A DNA stretch of 38,970 nucleotides from Deltaproteobacteria bacterium. GTDB lineage: Bacteria > Desulfobacterota > Syntrophia > Syntrophales > JAFGIO01. The stretch covers positions 1-38,970 of the forward strand of contig JAFGIO010000071.1 in the NCBI GenBank assembly GCA_016929555.1. The letters run 5' to 3'. This document shows, in pieces, positions 8,001 to 15,996 of the stretch. Made by a program: the position numbers and the translations under genes. Within the stretch, counting starts at the first letter, position 1. The number at the start of each line of letters is the position of its first letter. The notes beneath the pieces are model-generated. The model was not told where the DNA came from, did no database searches, and worked only from the letters and a program-made list of their open reading frames with translations.

Positions 8001-9281
8001 TCATTGCTGCTTCCTCCCGAAGGCCGGGTCGATTTTCACAAGGGCTGCGACGATGAAACCGGGAATCGTCGAAAAAAGGATCCAAAGAAAGAAATTAGGA
8101 TAGCCCAGCGCTTCCTGCAGCCAGCCGCTGAACATGGCGGGGATCATCATGCCCAGGGCCATGAACCCCGTCGAAATGGCATAGTGAACGGTCTTGTAGG
8201 GTCCCTCGGAGATCATGATCATCACCAGGGTATAGGCCGTGAATCCGAATCCGTAACCGAACTGCTCGACCGCCACGGCGAGATTGATGACATGAAAATT
8301 CGTGGGCATCGCCCGGGAAAGATAGATGAAGACGAGATCGGGCAGGTGCATGGAAAAAACCATGATCCACAGCCAAAACTTCAACCCCCGCAGGTAGACC
8401 GCGTATCCCCCCAGCAACCCTCCCAGCATGAGGGCGATGACACCGACGGTGCCGTAGATGATGCCCACCTCGCTGGTGGACAGGCCGAGCCCGCCCCTTA
8501 CAGGGGGATCGAGGAGGAAAGGGGCCACCATCTTGACGAGTTGGGCCTCTGCGAACCGGTAAAAGAGAAAGAAGGCAAGCACGGCAAGAATGTCCTTCCG
8601 TTGGAAGAAAACGATGAGGCTGTGGAAGAGGTCGCTGAAGAGGCTGCGCGAGGAGTCACGGAGGGCAGGTCGGTCGTTTTTCGATAGGGGAATGGCGAAC
8701 AGGTGGTAGAGAAAGAGGGATGAAAAGATGGCGGCGACGATGAAAAAGGCTATCGACCAGGCCGTAGCGACATCGAATCCGCGATTTTCCAAGGATCCTG
8801 CCAGGACAACGAGCCCGCCCTTCGTGGCGATGGTGGCGATCCGGTAAAAGGTGGTCCGAACGCCCACGAATGCGGCCTGGTGGTCCTGGGTCAGGCCGAG
8901 CATGTAGAAGCCGTCGGCGGCAATGTCGTGGGTGGCCGAGCTGAAGGCCATGATCCAGAAGAAGGCAAGGGTGTAGCGAAAGAAATCCGGTGCGGGAATC
9001 GTAAGGGCGACAGCGCCTAGAGAAGCGCCGATGAGCATCTCCATGGTGAGGATCCAGAAACGTTTCGTACGGAACATCTCCACGACAGGGCTCCAGAAGG
9101 GTTTGATGACCCAGGGCAGATAGAGCCAGCTCGTGTACAGGGCGATGTCCCTGTTGGAGATGCCGAGTCGCTTGTAGAGAATCACGGAGACCGTCATCAC
9201 CATCATATAGGGAACCGCCTCGGCGAGATAGAGGGACGGAACCCAGGTCCAGGGACTCCGGTCGGTGGGGCGCGTCATCAT
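8001..9281 (-). CDS. ampG: AmpG-like major facilitator permease (muropeptide import)
   Basis: A 426-residue MFS transporter with about 12 hydrophobic helices and no signal peptide. Residues SSATHDIAADGFYM in the first half resemble the S-A-T-Q-D-I-x-x-D-x-Y block of AmpG permeases, which import GlcNAc-anhMurNAc muropeptides. The opening PSLYLAEAVPYMMV and KPFWSPVVE also match AmpG (L-Y-x-x-x-G-x-P; K-x-x-W-x-P-x-x-D). Its ATG overlaps the stop of the SpoIID-like gene (ATGA), with AAAGGCG upstream. Gene order with SpoIID, MurU and AmgK homologues supports transport of a peptidoglycan fragment. The exact ligand (disaccharide, free MurNAc or muropeptide) is not determined. On the minus strand a run of T just after the stop is the only feature of the 58-base gap to murU. 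Confidence 0.82.
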   Translation of the reverse strand: MMTRPTDRSPWTWVPSLYLAEAVPYMMVMTVSVILYKRLGISNRDIALYTSWLYLPWVIKPFWSPVVEMFRTKRFWILTMEMLIGASLGAVALTIPAPDFFRYTLAFFWIMAFSSATHDIAADGFYMLGLTQDHQAAFVGVRTTFYRIATIATKGGLVVLAGSLENRGFDVATAWSIAFFIVAAIFSSLFLYHLFAIPLSKNDRPALRDSSRSLFSDLFHSLIVFFQRKDILAVLAFFLFYRFAEAQLVKMVAPFLLDPPVRGGLGLSTSEVGIIYGTVGVIALMLGGLLGGYAVYLRGLKFWLWIMVFSMHLPDLVFIYLSRAMPTNFHVINLAVAVEQFGYGFGFTAYTLVMIMISEGPYKTVHYAISTGFMALGMMIPAMFSGWLQEALGYPNFFLWILFSTIPGFIVAALVKIDPAFGRKQQ

Positions 9282-10606
9282 CGATAGCGCCTTTCAAGGG
9301 AGGTACCGGGGAAATAGTGGGCAAGGATGGCTTCCGTTGAAAATCCCCGTTGCGCCATGACGGCGGCGCCGATCTGGCACAGGCCGACGCCGTGCCCCCA
9401 GCCGCCGCCGTGAAAAACGAAGCGTTCCGGTACATCGGACGTACCGCCCTCTGCCTGCACCGTGAAGGCGCTGCTGTACAGGTGGCTCTGAGAAAGCACG
9501 CGACGGATTTCCAGCTCCTTTCCTATTTCGAGGGTCCGGCGGGAACCGACGATCCTCAGCCGGTGGATCCTGCCCGAAGGACCTCGTGCCAAAGGCAGGA
9601 TCTCGTAAAGTGTGCCGATTTCCCTTTGCGATTTGTCCTCGATGATTCTTTCCAGGTCACGGCGGCTATATACGAGACGCCAGCGGAAGAAGTCCGCCGT
9701 CTCCCGGTCATAGTCGGGCAGAATCCGGGCCAGGAAATCGCTGTCCTCGGTTGCGCAGTAGACGTCCGGTCTGGAGAGAAGCCAAAGCCGCGCCTTCTGC
9801 TCCGTGTCCGCAGTGTCGAAGATGTCCGGCCCATCGGAGACGGAAACGAGGTAAGGCACATCGATGTCTTCCCAGGCGGTTCCAAACCGTTCCGTGAGAC
9901 CGCCGCAGGCCTTGTGAAACCGGGCATCGCACACTTCGCCCCGCCAGGTCAGGAAGATTCCACTGGTCTCCCTGACTGCCTCCGCAGCCCTGCCTCGCAA
10001 GGAGATGCCCTGGTAGCGCTGGCAGTGGTCGTCGGCACAGACATCGAATTGTTCATGGTCCTGCCGGTCGTACCAGCGGATGATCTCCTCTTCCCCCTGA
10101 ATATGCCTGACAGAGGCCGGGGGTGTTACCGACGGGCGTGCCTTCCTCAGGAGCATCGCTGCCAGCCAGCTCCGCGAGACGATGGCCTGGGCCTTCAGAA
10201 ACTCGCCCGGAGCCGTCCCGCTCATTTCCGAAGAGATGACGCTGGCAAGATAGGACTCGATCGGCAACGTGTTGACGGCCGTTACACCGCCGCCCCGTCC
10301 GGCGATAAAGGTCAATGCCCCTTCGAATCTTTCGGTTCGCCTGCGTTCCCAATGGAAGTTCCGCCCGATCGACACGGACTCCAGGGAGAAGGTTGCCCCT
10401 TCGGAAGGTATACAATGAATCGATGGGTGGCGCAGGATCTCCCGACCGCTGCCATCCAGGAGCATGACTACGTCACCCCCGGCAATGGCACGGAATGGTC
10501 CGTTCAGAGGTTTCCCCCCCGCTACATGGAAGGAGCCGTAAAAGCTCCCGGCGATCGCTTCGTCGTTCTCGCAGACGCCGACGGTGATGTTTGGCTGTTC
10601 GTTCAT
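9278..10606 (-). CDS. SpoIID/LytB-domain protein, putative lytic transglycosylase-like, without a signal peptide
   Basis: A 442-residue protein. The SpoIID core is clear: LPIESYLASVISSEMSG (114-130) with Glu127 at the position of the catalytic Glu of Bacillus SpoIID, then FLKAQAIVSRSWLAA. Cys/His clusters follow (CADDHCQ, FHKACGGLTE), as in the metal site of the family. The C-terminal end is FHGGGWGHGVGLCQIGAAVM. SpoIID enzymes cut glycan strands lacking stem peptides. Unusually, no signal peptide or membrane helix precedes the domain. Reading upstream of the ATG reaches an in-frame TGA within 54 bases with no hydrophobic stretch, so the protein looks cytoplasmic. It opens the salvage operon and is divergent from the NlpC/P60 gene. 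The ribosome binding site (AAGAAAAAGA) is weak. Confidence 0.88.
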   Translation of the reverse strand: MNEQPNITVGVCENDEAIAGSFYGSFHVAGGKPLNGPFRAIAGGDVVMLLDGSGREILRHPSIHCIPSEGATFSLESVSIGRNFHWERRRTERFEGALTFIAGRGGGVTAVNTLPIESYLASVISSEMSGTAPGEFLKAQAIVSRSWLAAMLLRKARPSVTPPASVRHIQGEEEIIRWYDRQDHEQFDVCADDHCQRYQGISLRGRAAEAVRETSGIFLTWRGEVCDARFHKACGGLTERFGTAWEDIDVPYLVSVSDGPDIFDTADTEQKARLWLLSRPDVYCATEDSDFLARILPDYDRETADFFRWRLVYSRRDLERIIEDKSQREIGTLYEILPLARGPSGRIHRLRIVGSRRTLEIGKELEIRRVLSQSHLYSSAFTVQAEGGTSDVPERFVFHGGGWGHGVGLCQIGAAVMAQRGFSTEAILAHYFPGTSLERRYR

Positions 10607-10935
10607 TCTTTTTCTTGGCCGGTTATGCCGTCTTGTTAGCAGGATTCCGTCAATCTTTCAATCGGGATGAATGCGTTAGACTTAGAAATCCACCCTCTTT
10701 TCCTTTCCAAGAAAGAAGGAATCCAATGGTTTTATGCCTACTACGTCAGAGCTGGACTTACGCATTCGCCGGGATGAAAGCATTTTTTGAGGCATTGCGA
10801 AACCGTCAATCAAGCAGGAAAAAAGATGGGAAACAAGACGGTACCTGCGAAAAAGGGTCTTTCTCCTTGGGAAAATCGACAATACATGCTATGGGAGACC
10901 CACAGGTATATACGCTTTTATACCGGGAGGACCTC
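10607..10935. promoter_or_regulatory. Divergent intergenic region between the salvage operon and the NlpC/P60 gene
   Basis: These 329 bases must hold the promoters for both directions. On the minus strand TTGAAA with a 17-base spacer to TAACAA is a weak candidate. I saw no strong plus-strand promoter. An in-frame open stretch extends the NlpC frame back to 10591, but it lacks a ribosome binding site at plausible starts and would bury the lipoprotein signal inside the protein, so I read it as non-coding. Confidence 0.4.
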
Positions 10936-12360
10936 GTGTTGAAGAGATTCAGAGAGGCCGCAAAGGCAGCTCTTGCGGTTTGCCTTCTGCTCATGGCACT
11001 TGGAGCGTGCTGCTATATGACGCCTCAAGCGCAGGCAGAAAAAGACAAAGCCGATGCCCCCAGGATGGAAAGGATGGTCGCCCCTGCCTTGATACCCGGG
11101 ACACGCTCGGAAATGAACTCGGCGGGTTTCTGGATCGGTCTGCACCCCTTTCCCGACAGGGTTATCTTAAACAGAGACGAGATCAGGGAATTGAATGGGG
11201 ACATCCGAAAGGGTTTGAAGACCACCCACGATCTTGCCTCCTATCCCATGGCGGCACTCGGCGGCGATCTTCGCGAGGCCTTGACGCGGGATCTGTCTTC
11301 CATCGGCGCCATGACATTGTACCTTTCGAATGGGGATTCGGTGGATGGTGAGCTGCTTTCCGGCATCGAAAAGAACATGGGCATTGAAGGGATTCCCCAG
11401 GACATCAAGGTAAGGTTCGGTTTTGTCGTCAAGAGCGCCGATCAGCGCCGGCTGCCAACGGCAGAGCGCTTTTACCCGGGAAGGATCAGCAGGGAATTCG
11501 ACATGCTGCAGGCGGTCGTTTTGGACATCGGCGTGCCGATTGCCGTTCTACATACGAGCGCGGACGGCAATTGGCATTACGTGGTCGCCCCGTACTGTGA
11601 GGGATGGATCGCGGATGATCGCATGGCCTTCTGCTCCTCCGAGGCCATGAGGGATTATCTAAACAGGACCCCGTTCATCGTTGTGACCACGGTCAGGGGC
11701 GACGTTTACCTCGATCCGGCTCTCACCGATTACTGCGACCGCCTGAAGATGGGCGCCAGATTGCCGATGGTCAAGGAGCATGAAACCCCTGTCATCGAAG
11801 TCACCCTTCCCAGGCGGGACAAGGACGGTGCCTGTCTGTTCGTTTCCGGGTATCTGAGAAGAAGGGATACGGCCAAAGGCTTTCTTGCCTACACGCCGCG
11901 CAACATCATCCTGCAGGCCTTTGAATTCCTGAACGATCCTTACGGGTGGGGGGATCTGAACGGCGAGCAGGACTGTTCCAGTTTCATCCGGAGGGTCTTC
12001 GCAACGACCGGGATCGAGCTGCCCCGAAACTCCCTATTCCAGTCCCGCTCTGGGAAACCGGTTGCCGACTTCAAAAGGGAAACGCCCCTGGAGATGCGGC
12101 TCGAGACCTTGAAGGCAAAGGGAATCGGGGGCATGACCCTCCTCTGGATGAAGGGACATATCATGCTCTACCTGGGGATGGTTGACGGCACGCCCTATGC
12201 CATCCAGGCCATGTGGAGTTACATGGAGACGGTCGGCCAGAAGGAAGTGATGAAGGTGGTGAACCGGATCGTCGTTACCAATCTCTTCCTCGGGAAGGAT
12301 ACGCGCCACGGTTCCTACATGACGAGGCTTGGGGCTATCCGGAATGTTGAAAAATATTAG
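10936..12360 (+). CDS. Lipoprotein NlpC/P60 endopeptidase with SH3b domains (gamma-D-glutamyl-L-diamino acid endopeptidase type)
   Basis: I place the start at the GTG at 10936, with GGGAGG 5 bases upstream, giving 474 residues. The N-terminus MLKRFREAAKAALAV leads into a hydrophobic stretch ending in a lipobox LGAC (Cys25), so the protein is a lipoprotein facing the periplasm. Next come an N-terminal stabilising region (about 60-180) and two bacterial SH3-like segments (around ADGNWHYVVAPYCEGW and FLAYTPRNI). The C-terminal papain-like domain has YGWGDLNGEQDCSSF (Cys347) and MKGHIMLYLG (His408). The layout matches the four-domain family typified by Desulfovibrio DVU_0896, which cleaves D-Glu-DAP bonds in stem peptides. 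Divergent from the SpoIID-AmpG-MurU-AmgK operon, it probably trims peptides before sugar import. Confidence 0.9.
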   Translation: MLKRFREAAKAALAVCLLLMALGACCYMTPQAQAEKDKADAPRMERMVAPALIPGTRSEMNSAGFWIGLHPFPDRVILNRDEIRELNGDIRKGLKTTHDLASYPMAALGGDLREALTRDLSSIGAMTLYLSNGDSVDGELLSGIEKNMGIEGIPQDIKVRFGFVVKSADQRRLPTAERFYPGRISREFDMLQAVVLDIGVPIAVLHTSADGNWHYVVAPYCEGWIADDRMAFCSSEAMRDYLNRTPFIVVTTVRGDVYLDPALTDYCDRLKMGARLPMVKEHETPVIEVTLPRRDKDGACLFVSGYLRRRDTAKGFLAYTPRNIILQAFEFLNDPYGWGDLNGEQDCSSFIRRVFATTGIELPRNSLFQSRSGKPVADFKRETPLEMRLETLKAKGIGGMTLLWMKGHIMLYLGMVDGTPYAIQAMWSYMETVGQKEVMKVVNRIVVTNLFLGKDTRHGSYMTRLGAIRNVEKY

Positions 12361-12381
12361 GCCGCAACGATGGCGAAACCG

Positions 12382-12870
12382 TCAGGATTCCGTCTTCGGG
12401 ATCAATTGATAGGATTCTTCTGCCATGGAGTAATGGTCTGCCTGTCCCTTATCTATATCGCTGCAATGAAACCGTTTTCCGAATTCCTGCTCCGAGAAAA
12501 AACCGGAAAACTCGTCGCGAAGTTCTTCGTGGGCCATTAAAATCAAGGCGTCGGCCTTTTCTCTTCTTTCATTGACAATCTTGTAGATTTCATCCCGATC
12601 GAGGTCTCCCACGGGATCGTAATGGTCGCTGTCGGCGGCATACCAGAGACAGGGGATCGCTTCGATCCGCGCCGCCGTCTTGAGGTGTTGCGCCAGTTGT
12701 TCCGAGCTGTCCAGGGCCCTTGGGGCCGTGGACGATATGATGTAGACGCTGTCGCCGTTGAGGATCTCCTTTATCGCCCGTCCAAGCGCTGCTATTTGCT
12801 GCTGACCCAGTTTGTTCAGGCGCCCCCCCAGGTAGTAAGCGCCATGTCTTGCTATAAAAAAATGTTTCAT
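12382..12870 (-). CDS. Histidine phosphatase superfamily protein (SixA/phosphoglycerate mutase-like)
   Basis: A 162-residue single-domain protein. The N-terminal IARHG (6-10) supplies the phospho-accepting His9. SSTAPRALDS (46-55) supplies the second Arg, and ILMAHEEL supplies the second His (H114). These are the conserved groups of the branch that includes SixA phosphohistidine phosphatase and small mutase-like phosphatases. The substrate is unknown. The start ATG at 12870 has GGGGA about 6 bases upstream. It converges on the NlpC/P60 gene (21-base gap, no clear terminator) and is divergent from nudC. A phosphatase beside a sugar-phosphate salvage locus is suggestive, but nothing in the sequence ties it to that pathway. 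Confidence 0.82.
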   Translation of the reverse strand: MKHFFIARHGAYYLGGRLNKLGQQQIAALGRAIKEILNGDSVYIISSTAPRALDSSEQLAQHLKTAARIEAIPCLWYAADSDHYDPVGDLDRDEIYKIVNERREKADALILMAHEELRDEFSGFFSEQEFGKRFHCSDIDKGQADHYSMAEESYQLIPKTES

Positions 12871-12902
12871 ATACTATCCCCGGTGAAGTAAAGTGGCATC
12901 TC

Positions 12903-12934
12903 CCTATACATCTCCTTTGCCGTTGATGCAACGG
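12903..12934 (-). promoter_or_regulatory. Candidate promoter with palindrome upstream of the histidine phosphatase gene
   Basis: On the minus strand TTGCAT (12931-12926) is followed after 17 bases by TATAGG (12908-12903). A perfect palindrome CCGTTG-ATG-CAACGG (12920-12934) lies over the -35 and could be an operator. Confidence 0.4.
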
Positions 12935-12978
12935 TTATTTTGAGTTGCTGTGGCGCATTTTTCGTGGGGGGATGACGC

Positions 12979-13854
12979 TTGTTAAAGGAGGAACTAGATC
13001 TGAGAACCCTGGACGATGACACCATTTCCGAAGATTGTTCTCGAACCTCCGATGCGGCGGAGGCGTGGTGGTTCCTGTTCATCGCTGGCGACATGATCGT
13101 TATGGAACGGGGCGGGGTGATATCCGTTCCCCTTGCAGCAAATCCCACAGCCCTTGGACTGCAGGGGGGAAGGGAATGGCACCTCGGGACGCTCGACGGA
13201 CACCGCTGCTATGGCGCAGAGATTGGGATAAATATGCCTATTCCCGATGGAATGGCTGCCTGGGGTCTGAGGGATCTCTACGAACATCTTGATAAATCCC
13301 ATCATAGGATTGCGATGAAGGCGTCCCATATGATCGAATGGGACAGGACGACGGGTTTCTGCAGCCGCTGCGGTACGGAAACGAGACGCGCCGAGGGCGT
13401 CGTCGCCAAAGAGTGCCCGGCCTGCGGGTTTTTGATGTTTCCCCGCCTATCGCCTGCGGTCATCGTCCTGATCGAAAGGGACAACAAGCTGCTCCTGGCC
13501 CGGGCGAGGCGGTTCAAGGCGGATGTGTACAGCGTCCTGGCGGGTTTCGTCGAGCCGGGCGAGACGCTCGAAGAGACGGTGAGGCGTGAAATCGAGGAAG
13601 AGGTGGGCATTCGGGTCAAGAACATCCGCTATTTCGGCAGCCAGCCCTGGCCCTTTCCCGATTCGCTGATGATCGGCTTTACGGCGGAATACGAGTCCGG
13701 AGAGATTCGGATCGAGGAGGAGGAGATCGTCGATGCCGGCTGGTTTGAGCCGGACAGCCTCCCGAACATACCCGGCAAGATCAGCATCGCCAGGCAGTTG
13801 ATAGACTGGTTCATCGAAGGGAAGTCCAAGGGAGCTTCAAAAACCCCCTTGTGA
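12979..13854 (+). CDS. nudC: NAD+/NADH pyrophosphatase, Nudix family with zinc ribbon
   Basis: NudC hydrolyses NADH (and NAD caps on RNA in some bacteria) to NMN(H) plus AMP. Visible parts in order are an N-terminal domain, a zinc ribbon CSRCG/CPACG (Cys128, 131, 146, 149), the Nudix box GFVEPGETLEETVRREIEEE (189-208, ending in VGI) and the NADH-specific SQPWPFP motif (221-227). The length of 291 is slightly more than the usual 257-279. The start is uncertain. The frame opens with TTG at 12979, but a strong AAAGGAGG (12984-12991) lies inside it, 8 bases before an in-frame CTG at 13000, which may be the true start. It is followed by the kinase gene 32 bases downstream. Confidence 0.93.
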   Translation: MLKEELDLRTLDDDTISEDCSRTSDAAEAWWFLFIAGDMIVMERGGVISVPLAANPTALGLQGGREWHLGTLDGHRCYGAEIGINMPIPDGMAAWGLRDLYEHLDKSHHRIAMKASHMIEWDRTTGFCSRCGTETRRAEGVVAKECPACGFLMFPRLSPAVIVLIERDNKLLLARARRFKADVYSVLAGFVEPGETLEETVRREIEEEVGIRVKNIRYFGSQPWPFPDSLMIGFTAEYESGEIRIEEEEIVDAGWFEPDSLPNIPGKISIARQLIDWFIEGKSKGASKTPL

Positions 13855-13886
13855 GTTCATCAATGATCTGTTCAAGGAGAGGAAGG

Positions 13887-14966
13887 ATGGAAAAAACGGA
13901 AATCATCGACAGCGCAAGTGCTTCCATTAGAACCGGAGAGGAACTCGATACGGCAAAACTGGATCGGTTCATGAAGGAGGCCGTTCCGGGATTGAAGGGG
14001 GAGTTGATCTTGAAGCAATTCCCCGCGGGACATTCCAATCTGACCTACCTGCTCGAATACGGCGAAAAGGAGTTCGTCCTTCGCCGGCCGCCCTTCGGAC
14101 GCAAGGCCAAGAGCGCCCACGACATGGGGCGGGAATACCGCGTCCTGACGGCCCTGAAGCCCGTCTTCCCCTACTGCCCCCAGACCTATGCCTACACGGA
14201 AGACCTGGAAATCATGGGCTGCCCCTTCTACGTCATGGAGCGCGTCAAGGGCCTCATCATCCACAGCGAACTCCCGCCCGGCGTTTCCTATACGCCCGAG
14301 CAGGGCCGAAAACTCCTGGAGAACCTGGCCGACGTCCATATCGCGCTCCACAACGTCGATTACAAGGCCGTGGGCCTGGAGGATTTCGGCAATCCGACGG
14401 GTTACGTGAAGCGGCAGGTGGACGGCTGGATCGACCGTTTTCGACAGGCCAAGACGGAGGATGTCCCCGACGCCGAAGACATCATGAAATGGCTCGTCGA
14501 GAATATGCCTCCCGATTCCGGGAGGGCCTCCGTCATTCATAACGATTACAGGCTGGATAATTCGGTCGTCGACGCCGACAATCCCCTGAAGATCATCGCC
14601 GTTCTGGACTGGGAAATGGCCACGATCGGGGATCCCCTGATGGACATCGGCAACAGCCTGACCTTTCGTATGCAGGCCGATGATCCCGAAGAGATGCAGG
14701 GTACGGATATCCTGCCCCCCGGCGTCCGTTTGACCCAGAGTCGAAAAGAGATGGTGGATTATTACAGCCGCAAATCCAGCTTTTCTTTCGACAGCGTCAA
14801 TTACTATTACTGCTTCGGGCTGTTCCGTCTGGCCGCCATCATTCAGCAGATCTACTACCGCTTCTACCACGGGCAGACCAGGGACGAGCGGTTCGCGCCG
14901 ATGAGCGAGGCCGTCGCGATGCTCTTTCAGAAGGCCGTCCGGGCGATCGAACAACCGGAGTTTTAA
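13887..14966 (+). CDS. ACAD10/11-like APH-fold phosphotransferase
   Basis: A 359-residue kinase-fold protein. FPAGHSNLTYLLEYGEKEFV holds the nucleotide loop. VIHNDYRLDN is the Brenner/catalytic loop with Asp220, and VLDWEMATIGDPLMDIGN is the metal-binding and following block; this exact style is typical of the ACAD10-type phosphotransferases. In animals and mycobacteria such domains phosphorylate 4-hydroxyacyl-CoAs to permit their degradation, and in bacteria they usually lie near acyl-CoA genes. I chose the ATG at 13887 (ribosome binding site GGAGAGGAAGG); the open frame extends 12 codons further without support. It follows nudC closely, possibly co-transcribed. Substrate inferred only at family level. 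Confidence 0.85.
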   Translation: MEKTEIIDSASASIRTGEELDTAKLDRFMKEAVPGLKGELILKQFPAGHSNLTYLLEYGEKEFVLRRPPFGRKAKSAHDMGREYRVLTALKPVFPYCPQTYAYTEDLEIMGCPFYVMERVKGLIIHSELPPGVSYTPEQGRKLLENLADVHIALHNVDYKAVGLEDFGNPTGYVKRQVDGWIDRFRQAKTEDVPDAEDIMKWLVENMPPDSGRASVIHNDYRLDNSVVDADNPLKIIAVLDWEMATIGDPLMDIGNSLTFRMQADDPEEMQGTDILPPGVRLTQSRKEMVDYYSRKSSFSFDSVNYYYCFGLFRLAAIIQQIYYRFYHGQTRDERFAPMSEAVAMLFQKAVRAIEQPEF

Positions 14967-15139
14967 AGACAGCTCGTGCAGACGGCGAAACAACCGGGTG
15001 TCCGAATACCGACGCCCGATGTAGGCGAAAAGTCGGACTTCGAAAAAAACCATTCCCGGAGGAAAGCATTGACATAGCGACGATCCCCCCGGTTCAAACG
15101 CCTCTGACTGGAATCCGTCCGATGACGAACCCGATGCGG

Positions 15140-15955
15140 CTATCCGTTCCTGTGCTCGTAAAGATGTACATCCGTCTGCGGATATGGAATGGAAATGCCC
15201 TGGGCATCGAACTTTTTTTTCACCGTTTCGGTTACATCGAAATAGACGCCCCAGTAGTCCGAACCTTTTACCCATGCCCGCAGCAAAAAGACAACGCTGC
15301 TGTCGGCCAGCGCCTTTACAAAGATCACGGCTTCGGGTTCTTTGAGGATTCTCGAGTCATTCTTGACGATATCCAGGATGCAGCTTCTTACCTTGTCGAT
15401 ATCATCGTTGTAACTCACCCCGAATTCCAGATCGACGCGCCTGGTTTCTTTTGCGGAATAGTTGATGATATTGTCGCCCATCATCTTGGCGTTGGGGATG
15501 ATCACCACCTTGTTGTCCACTGTGTTGAGGGTTGTCGTGAAGACCTCTATCTTCTCCACCGTTCCGGCTGCGCCGCCGCCTTCGATGTAGTCACCTGCCT
15601 TGAAGGGCTTGAAGATGATCATGAGAAATCCGGAGGCGAAATTCGCCAAGGATCCCTGCAGGGCCAAGCCGATCGCCAGACCGGCGGCGCCGATGACGGC
15701 TATGAAAGATGTCGTTTGTATGCCGAGCTGGGCCAGGGCGGCTATGACGACGAAGGTGATCAGGGCAATGTAGGTGAGATGTCCGATAAAGGAAACGATG
15801 GTCGGATCGACATTCCTCTTCGTGAGGACTTTTGCGGTCATCCGCTGGATGCCTTGCGCGATCCATCGTCCCACGATGAGAATCACCAATGCGGCAATGA
15901 TCTTGAACCCGTAGAAGGTGGCCATTTCCTCGATCTTTACAAATAACTCATTCAT
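15140..15955 (-). CDS. Small-conductance mechanosensitive channel (MscS)
   Basis: A 271-residue protein of canonical MscS size. It has three hydrophobic helices; the pore helix GAAGLAIGLALQGSLANFAS shows the Gly/Ala packing pattern. The beta domain has FKPFKAGDYIEGGG and the IIPNAKMMGDNIINYS segment (the P-N loop), and a C-terminal alpha/beta domain follows. I chose the ATG at 15955 (AAAGGAG, 7 bases spacing) over the longer frame from 16000, which would overlap the hydrolase gene. It follows that gene after 41 bases on the same strand, so they may share a transcript. Third MscS homologue in the window and the closest to E. coli MscS. Confidence 0.95.
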   Translation of the reverse strand: MNELFVKIEEMATFYGFKIIAALVILIVGRWIAQGIQRMTAKVLTKRNVDPTIVSFIGHLTYIALITFVVIAALAQLGIQTTSFIAVIGAAGLAIGLALQGSLANFASGFLMIIFKPFKAGDYIEGGGAAGTVEKIEVFTTTLNTVDNKVVIIPNAKMMGDNIINYSAKETRRVDLEFGVSYNDDIDKVRSCILDIVKNDSRILKEPEAVIFVKALADSSVVFLLRAWVKGSDYWGVYFDVTETVKKKFDAQGISIPYPQTDVHLYEHRNG

Positions 15956-15996
15956 GTTCAATCTCCTTTCTGTAAAGAGGTGCTCGCTGAAGGCCG

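Noticed and set aside
7851-8687. Plus-strand frame opposite the AmpG/MurU genes, rich in His/Glu
   Set aside because: Composition is typical of antisense to a membrane protein, and no start site is supported.
10591-10935. N-terminal extension of the NlpC/P60 frame
   Set aside because: It has no supported start and would bury the lipobox. The GTG at 10936 with GGGAGG is better.
15092-15110. A GGTTCAAAC stretch resembling a tRNA T-arm
   Set aside because: No matching acceptor, D or anticodon arms around it; no tRNA can be folded.
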